The position numbers were made by a program, and so were the translations under genes. Below the pieces are notes generated by a model. That model saw nothing but the letters and a program-made list of their open reading frames with translations. It made no database searches and was not told where the DNA came from. This document shows positions 1 to 6,664 of a stretch of DNA of 11,914 nucleotides, in pieces; position 1 is the stretch's first letter; every line of letters begins with the position of its first letter. This DNA comes from a bacterium (GTDB lineage Bacteria > AUK180), in NCBI GenBank assembly GCA_021162505.1, contig JAGGYO010000360.1:1-11914 (forward strand). The letters run 5' to 3'.

Positions 1-8
1 AGTCCACG

Positions 9-68
9 TCGCACATATATTTTGTCCAGAAGGGGACGCATAGGAGATTGATCGGAAAGATCGTGCGA
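9..68 (+). other. Possible three-way junction RNA or DNA fold
   Basis: Bases 9-14 (TCGCAC) are perfectly complementary to 63-68 (GTGCGA). Between them are two small hairpins: GTCC 24-27 with GGAC 34-37, and GATC 50-53 with GATC 59-62 closing a GGAAA loop. A stretch of T/A-rich DNA follows from 71. This could be the 3' end of a structured RNA whose start lies left of the window, or chance. It does not match tmRNA, SRP RNA, RNase P or rRNA ends that I recognise. Confidence 0.25.
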
Positions 69-118
69 ACATTTTTAAAATATTTTTTTATTTTGCTTGA
101 CTTTTTCTTTCATAGGAG

Positions 119-146
119 AGTTGAAAATTGAGAATTGAGAGTGAAA
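119..146. repeat. 7-bp periodic repeat, four units
   Basis: Four consecutive 7-base units fit the pattern A-R/A-T-T/G-G-A-R: AGTTGAA, AATTGAG, AATTGAG, AGTGAAA. A related five-unit array lies at 6546-6580. Arrays of short heptamers are known in intergenic DNA of several bacteria, for example the STRR repeats of cyanobacteria. No coding function is apparent. Confidence 0.55.
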
Positions 147-202
147 AAAATAAATAAAGAATGAATAATGAAAAACTAATATTTAATAATGGCAAGAAAA
201 AG

Positions 203-261
203 ATGAGATACTTACGCTTTCTTGGGACATACCAAAGAAATATTCCGCTGCTCTAAATGAC
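203..261 (-). repeat. Dispersed foldable repeat, copy 1
   Basis: Read on the minus strand, 246 down to 203 matches 8649-8692 (plus strand) at 37 of 44 bases without gaps. Both copies are preceded by a GTCATT motif (here 256-261). The core forms a hairpin: TTTCTT then TTGG-type bases pair with CC then AAGAAA, with one bulged T, at 218-240. The element lies about 90 bases downstream of the dapB stop, in the direction of that operon, so it may be transcribed. It may affect mRNA 3' ends, but it lacks a classical T-run. Confidence 0.65.
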
Positions 262-346
262 TTTATCTAATCTTAGTATGCTCGGTACTCTATGGTTATT
301 ATATTTCCTTTCTCTTCCTCTATACTTAGTAATGAATACTGTTTTA

Positions 347-1087
347 CTAACTTCTATTAAGTACATTCATCATAGTGAATAAACCGTTGGGCTTTGTGAA
401 AAGGAAGACCATAGCATCAACCGCACCTTGTGCGAAGGTATTTCTATTTGACACCCTATGGGTGATCTCCAATCTCTCCCCATTGCCGAAAAAATAAACT
501 GTATGTTCGCCTGCTACATCACCTCCGCGAAGAGAGGAAATTCCCAATTCGTTTTGTTCTCTTGCTTGTGATATTTTTGTCCTGTCATAGATCCTTTTTA
601 CATTTTTATTGTTTTCAATTATCTCTGCAAGTTTTTTAGCGGTTCCGGATGGAGCATCCTTTTTTCTATTGTGATGAATTTCAACGATCTCATTTTCATA
701 TTCAGGTATTAATTTTACCAATTCATCAATGAGGTGGAACATAATATTTACACCCTTGCTCATATTCGGAGAAAATACTATGGGTATACTCTTTGATGCT
801 TCTTTGATCCTGCCTATGTCATTTTCATTGAATCCGGTGGTTGCAATGACAATGGGTTTTTTGGATTTTACGGCATATTCCATTACTTTCATTGACAATG
901 ATGGAGAGGAAAAATCTATTATGCCGTCACAGGATCGCGTGAGATCTTCATCAATATGATCCGTAATATTTTCGCCTTTTTTCAAATCAATCCCCTTGAA
1001 GTATTCGAATTTCGGATGGTTATTCAGAATATCAATTACGCGTTTACCCATATCGCCATGAGCGCCTATTACAAGTATCTTCATCAT
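347..1087 (-). CDS. dapB: 4-hydroxy-tetrahydrodipicolinate reductase
   Basis: DapB reduces the DapA product with NAD(P)H to tetrahydrodipicolinate, the second dedicated step of lysine and meso-diaminopimelate synthesis in the cytoplasm. The 246-residue protein starts with a Rossmann nucleotide loop (VIGAHGDMG, about 6-14). The family active-site segment EIHHNRKKDAPSGT is at 136-149. By alignment with the E. coli enzyme, H138 and K142 correspond to the catalytic His159 and Lys163. GDVAGEHTV (189-197) and the C-terminal GLFTMMNVL also fit the family. It is slightly shorter than the 273-residue E. coli enzyme, which is common. It begins with two ATG codons. The first overlaps the dapA stop by 4 bases (ATGA), and a GAGGAT ribosome site lies at 1094-1099, so coupled translation with dapA is likely. 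Assignment is firm. Confidence 0.97.
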   Translation of the reverse strand: MMKILVIGAHGDMGKRVIDILNNHPKFEYFKGIDLKKGENITDHIDEDLTRSCDGIIDFSSPSLSMKVMEYAVKSKKPIVIATTGFNENDIGRIKEASKSIPIVFSPNMSKGVNIMFHLIDELVKLIPEYENEIVEIHHNRKKDAPSGTAKKLAEIIENNKNVKRIYDRTKISQAREQNELGISSLRGGDVAGEHTVYFFGNGERLEITHRVSNRNTFAQGAVDAMVFLFTKPNGLFTMMNVLNRS

Positions 1088-1956
1088 AGAATATCCTCAT
1101 TGATCAAAATATTTCTTAATGTATCTATTTCCTTTTGGGACATTGGCGTGAGTGGTAATCTGAACTCATTTTTTACCATTTTCAATAGATACATTGATGT
1201 CTTGACAGGTATGGGATTGCTCTTTATGAACATTGCTTTATGTAATTTATAGAGTTTATTGTGAAGCTTTTGTGCCTCCATATTCTTTCCTTTGGAGAAA
1301 AGATCTATGACCCTCTGCAGCTTATCTGGAATGAGGTTGGCCGTTACTGAAATAACACCATGTCCCCCTATTGACAAAAAGGGCAGCATGGAAAGATCAT
1401 CACCGGAAAGGAGCAAAAAATCCTTCGGCACAAGATTCTTGATCTCGATTGCCTGGTTCATAGACCCCGAAGCTTCCTTTATACCAATGATATTCTTAAA
1501 TTTGCTGAGTTTGTAAACGGTTTCAGGTGTAATGTTCGAACCCGTCCTTCCCGGAACATTGTAAAGTACAATAGGAAATTTGCTCTTTTGGGCAATAAAT
1601 TTAAAATGCTCATAAAGTGAGTCCATGGGTGGTTTATTATAATAAGGTGTAACTATTAAGGCACCATCCATTCCCGCCTCTTTTGCCATAATTGTTTTTT
1701 GAAGCGTTGTTTTTGTATTATTGGTACCTGTTCCCGCTAATAGAGGGACTTTGTTTTTCAACATTGTAACAGCTATTTTAAAAAGTTGATGCAGTTCTTC
1801 TTGGGATAATGCAGGTGCTTCTCCCGTAGTACCCCCGATCAAAATTCCCGATGTTTTTTTGCTGTGATGAAAATCTAAGAGCCCTTTAAATGCCTCAATA
1901 TCGATCTTACCATCTTTAAACGGTGTTACCAAAGCGACCAGTGTTCCTCTAAACAT
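1084..1956 (-). CDS. dapA: 4-hydroxy-tetrahydrodipicolinate synthase
   Basis: DapA condenses pyruvate with aspartate semialdehyde, the committed step to lysine and diaminopimelate. The 290-residue TIM-barrel protein carries the complete active site: GTTGE with T43/T44, TPYYNKP with Y106, LYNVPGRTG with Y132 and R137, and GIKEASG with Schiff-base K160. These correspond to E. coli T44/T45, Y107, Y133, R138 and K161. Length matches the family (about 290). The ATG is preceded by a perfect AGGAGG at 1963-1968 with a 6-base spacer, one of the strongest ribosome sites in the operon. The start overlaps the upstream permease by 8 bases and the end overlaps dapB by 4. DapA and DapB adjacent in one operon supports both calls. 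Feedback regulation cannot be judged by eye. Confidence 0.98.
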   Translation of the reverse strand: MFRGTLVALVTPFKDGKIDIEAFKGLLDFHHSKKTSGILIGGTTGEAPALSQEELHQLFKIAVTMLKNKVPLLAGTGTNNTKTTLQKTIMAKEAGMDGALIVTPYYNKPPMDSLYEHFKFIAQKSKFPIVLYNVPGRTGSNITPETVYKLSKFKNIIGIKEASGSMNQAIEIKNLVPKDFLLLSGDDLSMLPFLSIGGHGVISVTANLIPDKLQRVIDLFSKGKNMEAQKLHNKLYKLHKAMFIKSNPIPVKTSMYLLKMVKNEFRLPLTPMSQKEIDTLRNILINEDIL

Positions 1957-2968
1957 TATAAACCTCCTTTTTCTTGAAATTTATTGATACTGCAATTATA
2001 ATCAAACCTTCGAAAACGAAAATGATCTCACGGGGAATATTGGATATTATATCAACGAATGAACTCCCTGCATCAAATATCCCGAATAATACAGATGTTA
2101 AAACAATGAAGAGGGGATTATTCTTTGCCATTAATGATACGGCAATACCCAAATATCCGTATCCTTCAGGAAATGGAGAAACGAAATGATTGAATACACC
2201 GCAAACCTGTTCGAACCCTGCTAATCCGGCAATACCACCTGAAATAAGCATGGAAACGAGCATATATTTTTTGACATTGAATCCCGCATAAGACGATGCT
2301 TTATTTGATAAACCAATAGAATTAACTTTAAACCCGAATTTAGTATATTTGAACATAATGAACAAAAAAACAGCAATTAGAAGAGAAATGATAAAACCCG
2401 TATTCAGTGAACTTGCTTTTGACAAAAATGTGAACTTATGCAATACGGCACTTGGGAGTATTTCGTGAGTAAAAGGAAGGGACGGATTTACCCTCAAATG
2501 TGTTTCCATTACAAAAAAATTCGTCAGATAAAGAGCAATATAGTTCATCATTATAGTGGAGATGACCTCATTTACATTATAGTAAACGCGGAGCAAAGCA
2601 GGGAACAATGCCCAGAGCAATCCGCCTAAAAAACTTCCAATAAATATTATTGAAAGGTGTAGAACAGGATTTGATATTTTTAAATAATATCCCAGCATTG
2701 CTGCAACAAAAGCCCCCATATACAGTTGTCCTTCGATACCTATATTGAAAAGTCCTGCTCTAAAGGATATTGCCGTTGCCAGTCCCGTAAAAATAAGGGG
2801 AGTGGCATATTGTAAGGAAAATGCGATTGAATCCCATGAGCCCAAACTGCCAATAATAATATTTTTGATGAAGGTAAATGGATTCCCTCCGCCTAACCAT
2901 ATAAAGAAAAATACTAAAGCAGTAACGATAATTGAAGTAAAAATATATTTATTATATTTATTTGTCAA
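1949..2968 (-). CDS. ABC transporter permease, NupP/YufP-like
   Basis: This is an integral membrane permease of the BPD_transp_2 family (the RbsC, branched-chain amino acid and nucleoside/BMP uptake group). The 339-residue protein has an N-terminal hydrophobic segment (about 9-25) and many further membrane spans. The family motif FNIGIEGQ is at 74-81 and NEVISTIMMN at 133-142; the latter is typical of the first permease of nucleoside (NupP/YufP-type) transporters. The substrate is inferred only from family and could be a nucleoside, sugar or other solute. The start is a TTG within the last codons of ftsH (11-base overlap), with no clear ribosome site. No ATG exists upstream of the conserved region, so reinitiation after ftsH is the likely mode. 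Unusually, the ATPase, substrate-binding lipoprotein and partner permease are absent from the window, and lysine genes follow. Confidence 0.85.
   Translation of the reverse strand: MTNKYNKYIFTSIIVTALVFFFIWLGGGNPFTFIKNIIIGSLGSWDSIAFSLQYATPLIFTGLATAISFRAGLFNIGIEGQLYMGAFVAAMLGYYLKISNPVLHLSIIFIGSFLGGLLWALFPALLRVYYNVNEVISTIMMNYIALYLTNFFVMETHLRVNPSLPFTHEILPSAVLHKFTFLSKASSLNTGFIISLLIAVFLFIMFKYTKFGFKVNSIGLSNKASSYAGFNVKKYMLVSMLISGGIAGLAGFEQVCGVFNHFVSPFPEGYGYLGIAVSLMAKNNPLFIVLTSVLFGIFDAGSSFVDIISNIPREIIFVFEGLIIIAVSINFKKKEVYNV
1963..1968 (-). promoter_or_regulatory. Ribosome binding site of dapA
   Basis: AGGAGG on the minus strand sits 6 bases before the dapA ATG, inside the last codons of the permease gene. 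It fixes the dapA start and suggests that dapA is translated well despite lying late in the operon. Confidence 0.85.
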
Positions 2969-4775
2969 TTTTTTTATTAAACTTTTTTATGGTCTTTTTA
3001 AATTCTGTCCCTGTAATGGTCTCTGTTTTGATCAATTTCTTTACGATTGTCTCCACTAAGGCTTTATTCTTTTTCAATAAGGTCATAGCGATCAGATATT
3101 GCTTGTGAATGATCTTTTTGATCTCCTCATCAATAAGATTTGCCGTATCCTCACTTATCTCTTTGTGCGAGACCAGGTCTTTTCCTAAGAAAATTTCCTG
3201 ATTTCCGGAGCCGTATGAAAGCGGTCCTATCGTTTCACTCATTCCCCATCTTGTGATCATATTCCTTGCCAGTTCAGTAGACCTTTGGATATCATTTTCC
3301 GCTCCGGTTGTTTTTGTTTTTAGAAAAATTTCTTCAGCTGCTCGTCCGCCCAATAATACGGCAATTTGATCAAGCAGATATTCTTTATTATAGTTGTGTC
3401 GCTCTTTCTTCGGCAGTTGAACTGTTACGCCCAGTGACATACCTCTCGGAATGATGGTGATTTTATGGATCTCTTCACCGTATTTTATAAGATATCCCAC
3501 CAAAGCATGTCCTGTTTCATGATATGCAATAGACCTTTTCTCTTCTTTTGACAATACGAGTGATTTCCTTTCAAGTCCCATGAGGACCTTATCCTTTGCA
3601 ATTTCAAAATCTTCCATTTCAACTTTTTCTTTATCTTTTCTTGCTGCAAGTAGTGCTGCTTCATTAACAAGATTTGCAATGTCAGCTCCTGACATACCCG
3701 GGGTTCCTTGTGCCACCACTTTCAACCTTACATTTCTTGATAGTGGTATCTTCTCAGTGTGGACCCTTAAGATCCCTTCACGGCCTACGATGTCAGGAAG
3801 AGGAACTACGACCCTTCTATCAAATCTTCCGGGTCTCAATAATGCCGGATCAAGTATGTCCGGTCTATTTGTTGCCGAGATAACAATGACGCCCTCATTT
3901 CCTTCAAAGCCATCCATTTCAACCAGTAATTGATTCAATGTCTGTTCTCTTTCATCATGTCCGCCGCCTAATCCGGCGCCTCTATGCCTCCCCACGGCAT
4001 CGATCTCGTCAATGAACACAATGCTCGGTGCTAATTGTTTGGCTTTATTGAAAAGGTCCCTGACCCTTGATGCACCGACACCCACAAAGAGTTCGACGAA
4101 CTCGGAACCGGATACGGTCAAAAAAGGAACGCCTGCTTCGCCTGCAACCGCCTTCGCAAGTAAAGTTTTACCTGTTCCAGGAGGTCCCACTAAAAGAACT
4201 CCTTTTGGTATTTTTCCGCCGAGTTTTGTAAATTTTTTAGGGTTTTTAAGAAATTCAATGATCTCTTCAAGTTCTTCCTTTACCTCATCAATTCCCGCAA
4301 CATCTTTAAAAGTTATATCCACATTTTTATTAAGATTTGTTTTCATCTTACCAAAGTTCATTGCGTTTGAATTAGCTCCTGACATTTGTTTGAATATCAT
4401 GAAAAACAGTATCAAAGTAATGGCAAAAAAACCAACAGTAGACAATATCTCAAAGAATGACGGTCCTTCTTTTCTCACGGAGATGGAAACATTGAATTTT
4501 ATCAATTTATCCACAATATTGGGATCGGCAAACGGGATCTGTGTTCTGAACTTAGAAAAATTATTCCCGTCGATATTGGTTAAACTTGCAAAATCGCCTA
4601 CTATCGTTTTATTAACAAAGGTTACCTTTTTGATATTTCTATTTTCCACTTCATTATTGAACTTGGTATAGTTTATATCTGCAACCGTTATATTCATAGC
4701 CATTTTTATTAAAATATATACTACAATAACGATTGTGAAAATTATCAGCCCTTCTCTTAAAAAATTCTTTTTCAT
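2958..4775 (-). CDS. ftsH: ATP-dependent zinc metalloprotease FtsH
   Basis: FtsH is the membrane-bound AAA protease that degrades misfolded membrane proteins and selected cytoplasmic regulators. The 605-residue protein has two N-terminal membrane spans (about 9-28 and 107-128) flanking an extracytoplasmic domain. The AAA domain follows: Walker A GPPGTGKT 197-204, pore loop FVGVG 230-234, Walker B IVFIDEID 252-259, and the second region of homology with arginine fingers about 301-320. The M41 protease has HETGH at 419-423 and the third zinc ligand D495 in GAEND. All key residues are intact and the length is normal (about 600-650). A GGAGG site (4780-4784) lies 4 bases before the ATG, and the start overlaps the tilS stop by 4 bases. 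tilS next to ftsH is a familiar arrangement in Firmicutes and other bacteria. A very C-terminal Lys-rich tail overlaps the next gene. Confidence 0.98.
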   Translation of the reverse strand: MKKNFLREGLIIFTIVIVVYILIKMAMNITVADINYTKFNNEVENRNIKKVTFVNKTIVGDFASLTNIDGNNFSKFRTQIPFADPNIVDKLIKFNVSISVRKEGPSFFEILSTVGFFAITLILFFMIFKQMSGANSNAMNFGKMKTNLNKNVDITFKDVAGIDEVKEELEEIIEFLKNPKKFTKLGGKIPKGVLLVGPPGTGKTLLAKAVAGEAGVPFLTVSGSEFVELFVGVGASRVRDLFNKAKQLAPSIVFIDEIDAVGRHRGAGLGGGHDEREQTLNQLLVEMDGFEGNEGVIVISATNRPDILDPALLRPGRFDRRVVVPLPDIVGREGILRVHTEKIPLSRNVRLKVVAQGTPGMSGADIANLVNEAALLAARKDKEKVEMEDFEIAKDKVLMGLERKSLVLSKEEKRSIAYHETGHALVGYLIKYGEEIHKITIIPRGMSLGVTVQLPKKERHNYNKEYLLDQIAVLLGGRAAEEIFLKTKTTGAENDIQRSTELARNMITRWGMSETIGPLSYGSGNQEIFLGKDLVSHKEISEDTANLIDEEIKKIIHKQYLIAMTLLKKNKALVETIVKKLIKTETITGTEFKKTIKKFNKKIDK

Positions 4776-6043
4776 TTTACCTCCAATATGTGTAAAATAT
4801 TCTCATCAAACACTTTTATATTTCCAAGCATTACTATCTTTCCATTCTTCTCAACAATAGGAAAAATTTTCCTTAAAAGATGATCGATCTTAAACTTCTT
4901 TAAATAATAAGACACCGGTCGTTTCCTACCATTTCTCATGACAAAATCACCGTGCCTAACCGGTCTAATAATAAACTCATCATCTTCTTTAATATTAAAT
5001 TCAAAATCCATAAAAGGTATTTCTACTCTGTAAGAACCCTTTTTACTAATAACAAGATTATATTCATAATCTTTCAAACTTTTTTCATTATAAACATATA
5101 TATGCTCATAACCTTTAAATATATAATATTTTCCACTAAAATTCAAATATTTTCCGCCATTTTTATAAAAAAAATCCTTGAATATCTTAAAATGTTCCGC
5201 CTTTACGGCTGTTTTGGAAAAACCGATCTCTTTTAATGCTATTTTAATTATGGAAAAATATTCATAAGGAGAGAATTTACCGTCTATTGGAAAGCGATAT
5301 ATATCCTTTTCCCGGGTTGAAATATCTTTGAATACATCAATGAGATCATTTTTAAATTTATTGTGTATAAATCTTTCCTTTTCATATATCTCATGGAAAT
5401 GTTTTAAAAAATTGGTAAATTTGCCCTCTAAATCGGGAACGACCTTATTTCTGATAAAATTTCTTTTAAGCGAATTTGTCTCATTGGTCTTATCAATTCT
5501 AAATGGGATATTATTCTTTTCCAAATATAATAAAATATCTTTTTTATCAGTATTCAAAAGGGGCCTTATTATTTTTAGCCCGTCAATCTCATTTTCATAA
5601 TACATATTGTACATTGATGTGGGATCACTATTATTGAACATCTTCAGAAAAAATGTTTCAAAAAGATCATTTAATGTATGTCCTATGAATATATTAGGTG
5701 TATTATATTTTTTGCTCAATTTTTTGAACAGATCATATCTGATATTTCGTGCAAGATCTTCTGTATTCCCTTTTTTTGCATTCAGTATTTGCTTCGTATC
5801 AAGTATTTCACATTCAAATTCATATTTTTTGCAAAGTTCCTTCACAAAATCCATGTCGGCAATACTATCTTTACCTCTAAGATTGTAATTAACATGAGCA
5901 ATGATAATATCAATATTATTATTTTTTTTAAAGAGTAATAATTGTGTAAATAAAAAAATGGAATCTGGACCGCCGGATAATCCCAAAATAATCCTCTTTT
6001 TTCCTGATAATAATTGATTTAAGTTATCTAAAAGAAATTGCAT
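4772..6043 (-). CDS. tilS: tRNA(Ile)-lysidine synthase
   Basis: TilS uses ATP to attach lysine to C34 of tRNA-Ile2 with anticodon CAU, changing both charging (Met to Ile) and decoding (AUG to AUA). The 423-residue protein has the N-type ATP pyrophosphatase loop SGGPDS (23-28), AHVNYNLRGKDS (49-60), GHTLNDLFETFFLKM (121-135) and RNFIRNKVVPDL (194-205). A C-terminal TilS domain follows with FIIRPVRHGDF near 357-367. Size is like E. coli TilS (432). The ATG is only 12 bases after the tRNA-Met 3' end and I see no Shine-Dalgarno sequence in that gap. The start is chosen because it places the P-loop about 20 residues in, as in the family. The tRNA-Ile2 substrate is not in the window; the two tRNAs just upstream are the Met types that TilS must reject. 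Confidence 0.95.
   Translation of the reverse strand: MQFLLDNLNQLLSGKKRIILGLSGGPDSIFLFTQLLLFKKNNNIDIIIAHVNYNLRGKDSIADMDFVKELCKKYEFECEILDTKQILNAKKGNTEDLARNIRYDLFKKLSKKYNTPNIFIGHTLNDLFETFFLKMFNNSDPTSMYNMYYENEIDGLKIIRPLLNTDKKDILLYLEKNNIPFRIDKTNETNSLKRNFIRNKVVPDLEGKFTNFLKHFHEIYEKERFIHNKFKNDLIDVFKDISTREKDIYRFPIDGKFSPYEYFSIIKIALKEIGFSKTAVKAEHFKIFKDFFYKNGGKYLNFSGKYYIFKGYEHIYVYNEKSLKDYEYNLVISKKGSYRVEIPFMDFEFNIKEDDEFIIRPVRHGDFVMRNGRKRPVSYYLKKFKIDHLLRKIFPIVEKNGKIVMLGNIKVFDENILHILEVK
4780..4784 (-). promoter_or_regulatory. Ribosome binding site of ftsH
   Basis: GGAGG on the minus strand, inside the last codons of tilS, with a 4-base spacer to the ftsH ATG. It supports the ATGA overlap between tilS and ftsH. 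Confidence 0.8.
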
Positions 6044-6055
6044 TTAAAATTTAAG

Positions 6056-6130
6056 TAGCGGGACAGGGGATCGAACCCTGGACCTCACGGGTATGAGCCG
6101 TGCGCTCTAACCAGTCTGAGCTATCCCGCC
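6056..6130 (-). tRNA. tRNA-Met (CAU), elongator
   Basis: The 75-base cloverleaf is complete: acceptor GGCGGGA with TCCCGCT, D-arm GCTC/GAGC with a 10-base loop, anticodon stem CACGG/CCGTG around the loop CTCATAC, variable AGGTC, T-arm CAGGG/CCCTG with TTCGATC, and discriminator A. The anticodon is CAT. G1 faces T72, a wobble also seen in elongator tRNA-Met genes of other bacteria such as Bacillus. The three stacked G:C pairs and the 1-72 mismatch of an initiator are absent. tRNA-Ile2 also has CAU, but the acceptor and anticodon stems resemble elongator Met more closely. No CCA is encoded: the next bases are CTT, so CCA must be added enzymatically. Confidence 0.9.
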
Positions 6131-6135
6131 ATAAT

Positions 6136-6210
6136 TGGTTGCGGGGGCCGGATTTGAACCGACGACCTTTGGGTTATGAGCCCAACGCGCTACCACTGCG
6201 CTACCCCGCG
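6136..6210 (-). tRNA. Initiator tRNA-fMet (CAU)
   Basis: This cloverleaf has the two hallmarks of the bacterial initiator: a C1-A72 mismatch at the end of the acceptor stem (CGCGGGG with CCCCGCA) and three consecutive G:C pairs at the bottom of the anticodon stem (TTGGG/CCCAA) around CTCATAA. The D-arm is GCGC/GCGC with a 7-base loop and the T-arm is GTCGG/CCGGC with TTCAAAT. The discriminator is A, and CCA is encoded at 6138-6136. Five bases separate it from the elongator tRNA-Met, so one processing event could release both. It is the first gene behind the minus-strand promoter, with only about 4 bases of leader. Confidence 0.96.
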
Positions 6211-6220
6211 TCAATTTGTC

Positions 6221-6249
6221 ATTATACTAAAAAACCCGAAAAAAGTCAA
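6221..6249 (-). promoter_or_regulatory. Strong sigma70-type promoter for fMet operon
   Basis: On the minus strand, TTGACT (6249-6244) and a perfect TATAAT (6226-6221) are separated by exactly 17 bases. The predicted start near 6214 is just before the tRNA-fMet 5' end at 6210. It probably drives tRNA-fMet, tRNA-Met and, by read-through, tilS-ftsH-permease-dapA-dapB, since no other clear promoter or terminator lies between them. Confidence 0.88.
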
Positions 6250-6296
6250 AAAAAGTGCGAAAATAAAATGTCAAGTTTTGAAGAAAAGATAAAAAA

Positions 6297-6325
6297 TTGA
6301 CTTTTTGTTTCTATTATCGTACAAT
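6297..6325 (+). promoter_or_regulatory. Divergent sigma70-type promoter
   Basis: TTGACT (6297-6302), a 17-base spacer and TACAAT (6320-6325) give a near-consensus promoter with a start near 6332. Its -35 box is 47 bases from the -35 box of the fMet promoter, so the two point back to back. The first ORF downstream is the 30-codon hydrophobic microprotein; the TPR gene is the next one. Confidence 0.8.
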
Positions 6326-6369
6326 ATTCTTGTATAAAAATACTACAATGATTTAGGAGCTTTAAAAAA

Positions 6370-6462
6370 ATGCTAAAATTAATATCTGTGGTCTTGGTGA
6401 TTACATTTTTAATTTGGAAGAAATATTTTTATTTCTTTTCAAGAAACCGAGTAATTGCTTAA
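6370..6462 (+). CDS. Putative 30-residue membrane microprotein
   Basis: I do not recognise this ORF. It has an ATG, an AGGAG ribosome site at 6355-6359 (10-base spacer) and a strong promoter ending 44 bases before the start. The peptide starts MLKLISVVLVITFLIW and continues with KKYFYFFSRNR. One hydrophobic span (about residues 4-16) is followed by aromatic and basic residues, as expected for a single-span peptide with a positive cytoplasmic end. No terminator is clear behind it. Such peptides can be regulators of membrane enzymes, toxins of type I systems or chance ORFs. Promoter, ribosome site and hydrophobicity together make it more than a random ORF, but function is unknown. Confidence 0.45.
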   Translation: MLKLISVVLVITFLIWKKYFYFFSRNRVIA

Positions 6463-6545
6463 AAAATAAAAAAATGAAAGTGGACGATAATAAAAGGAGT
6501 TAAGAAAGTAAACAATTATAGAGAGGTTAGGGGCAATAAAAAGAC

Positions 6546-6580
6546 AGTGAATAGTGAACAGTTAATAGTGAATCGTGAAG
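6546..6580. repeat. 7-bp tandem repeat, five units
   Basis: Five consecutive heptamers: AGTGAAT, AGTGAAC, AGTTAAT, AGTGAAT, CGTGAAG. Each differs from the consensus AGTGAAT at no more than two positions. It is related in period and composition to the array at 119-146. Slippage at such arrays could change the copy number between strains. Confidence 0.75.
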
Positions 6581-6624
6581 AAACAAACCTCAAAGCCCAA
6601 ACTTCAAATTCTAAACCCCTGAAC

Positions 6625-6642
6625 CTTTTGACCTTTGACTTG
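6625..6642. repeat. 18-bp direct repeat, left copy
   Basis: This matches 6756-6773 at 17 of 18 bases (CTTTTGACC, then T or C, then TTGACTTG). The two copies bracket the cloverleaf-like element. Within each copy the motif TTGACC/TTGACT is itself repeated, and these resemble -35 boxes without matching -10 boxes. Confidence 0.7.
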
Positions 6643-6664
6643 GTCGTTTTTGGTGTGTCTCAAG

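Larger units (their letters stand above)
1..346. other. Gene-poor left edge, repeats only
   Basis: No convincing gene is seen downstream of dapB. A frame open from 3 to 131 on the plus strand (42 codons, no start inside the window) could be the tail of a gene lying to the left, but its composition turns into low-complexity Phe/Leu after base 70 and I do not call it. The stretch holds a possible three-way junction fold (9-68), a 7-bp periodic repeat (119-146) and a dispersed foldable repeat (203-261), described separately. No strong intrinsic terminator (GC-rich hairpin plus T-run) is visible behind dapB. Confidence 0.6.

Noticed and set aside
4012..4671. 219-codon plus-strand ORF opposite ftsH
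   Set aside because: Shadow of the conserved ftsH reading frame, with no ribosome site or recognisable motif.
6056..6130. The CAU tRNA next to tilS as tRNA-Ile2, the TilS substrate
   Set aside because: Its acceptor stem (G1-T72) and anticodon stem CACGG/CCGTG resemble elongator tRNA-Met of other bacteria more than tRNA-Ile2; identity testing with a tRNA classifier would settle it.
6100..6300. 66-codon plus-strand ORF reading RGPDLNRRPLGYEPNALPLRYPA
   Set aside because: It is the antisense reading of the two tRNA genes, a well-known source of false hypothetical proteins.
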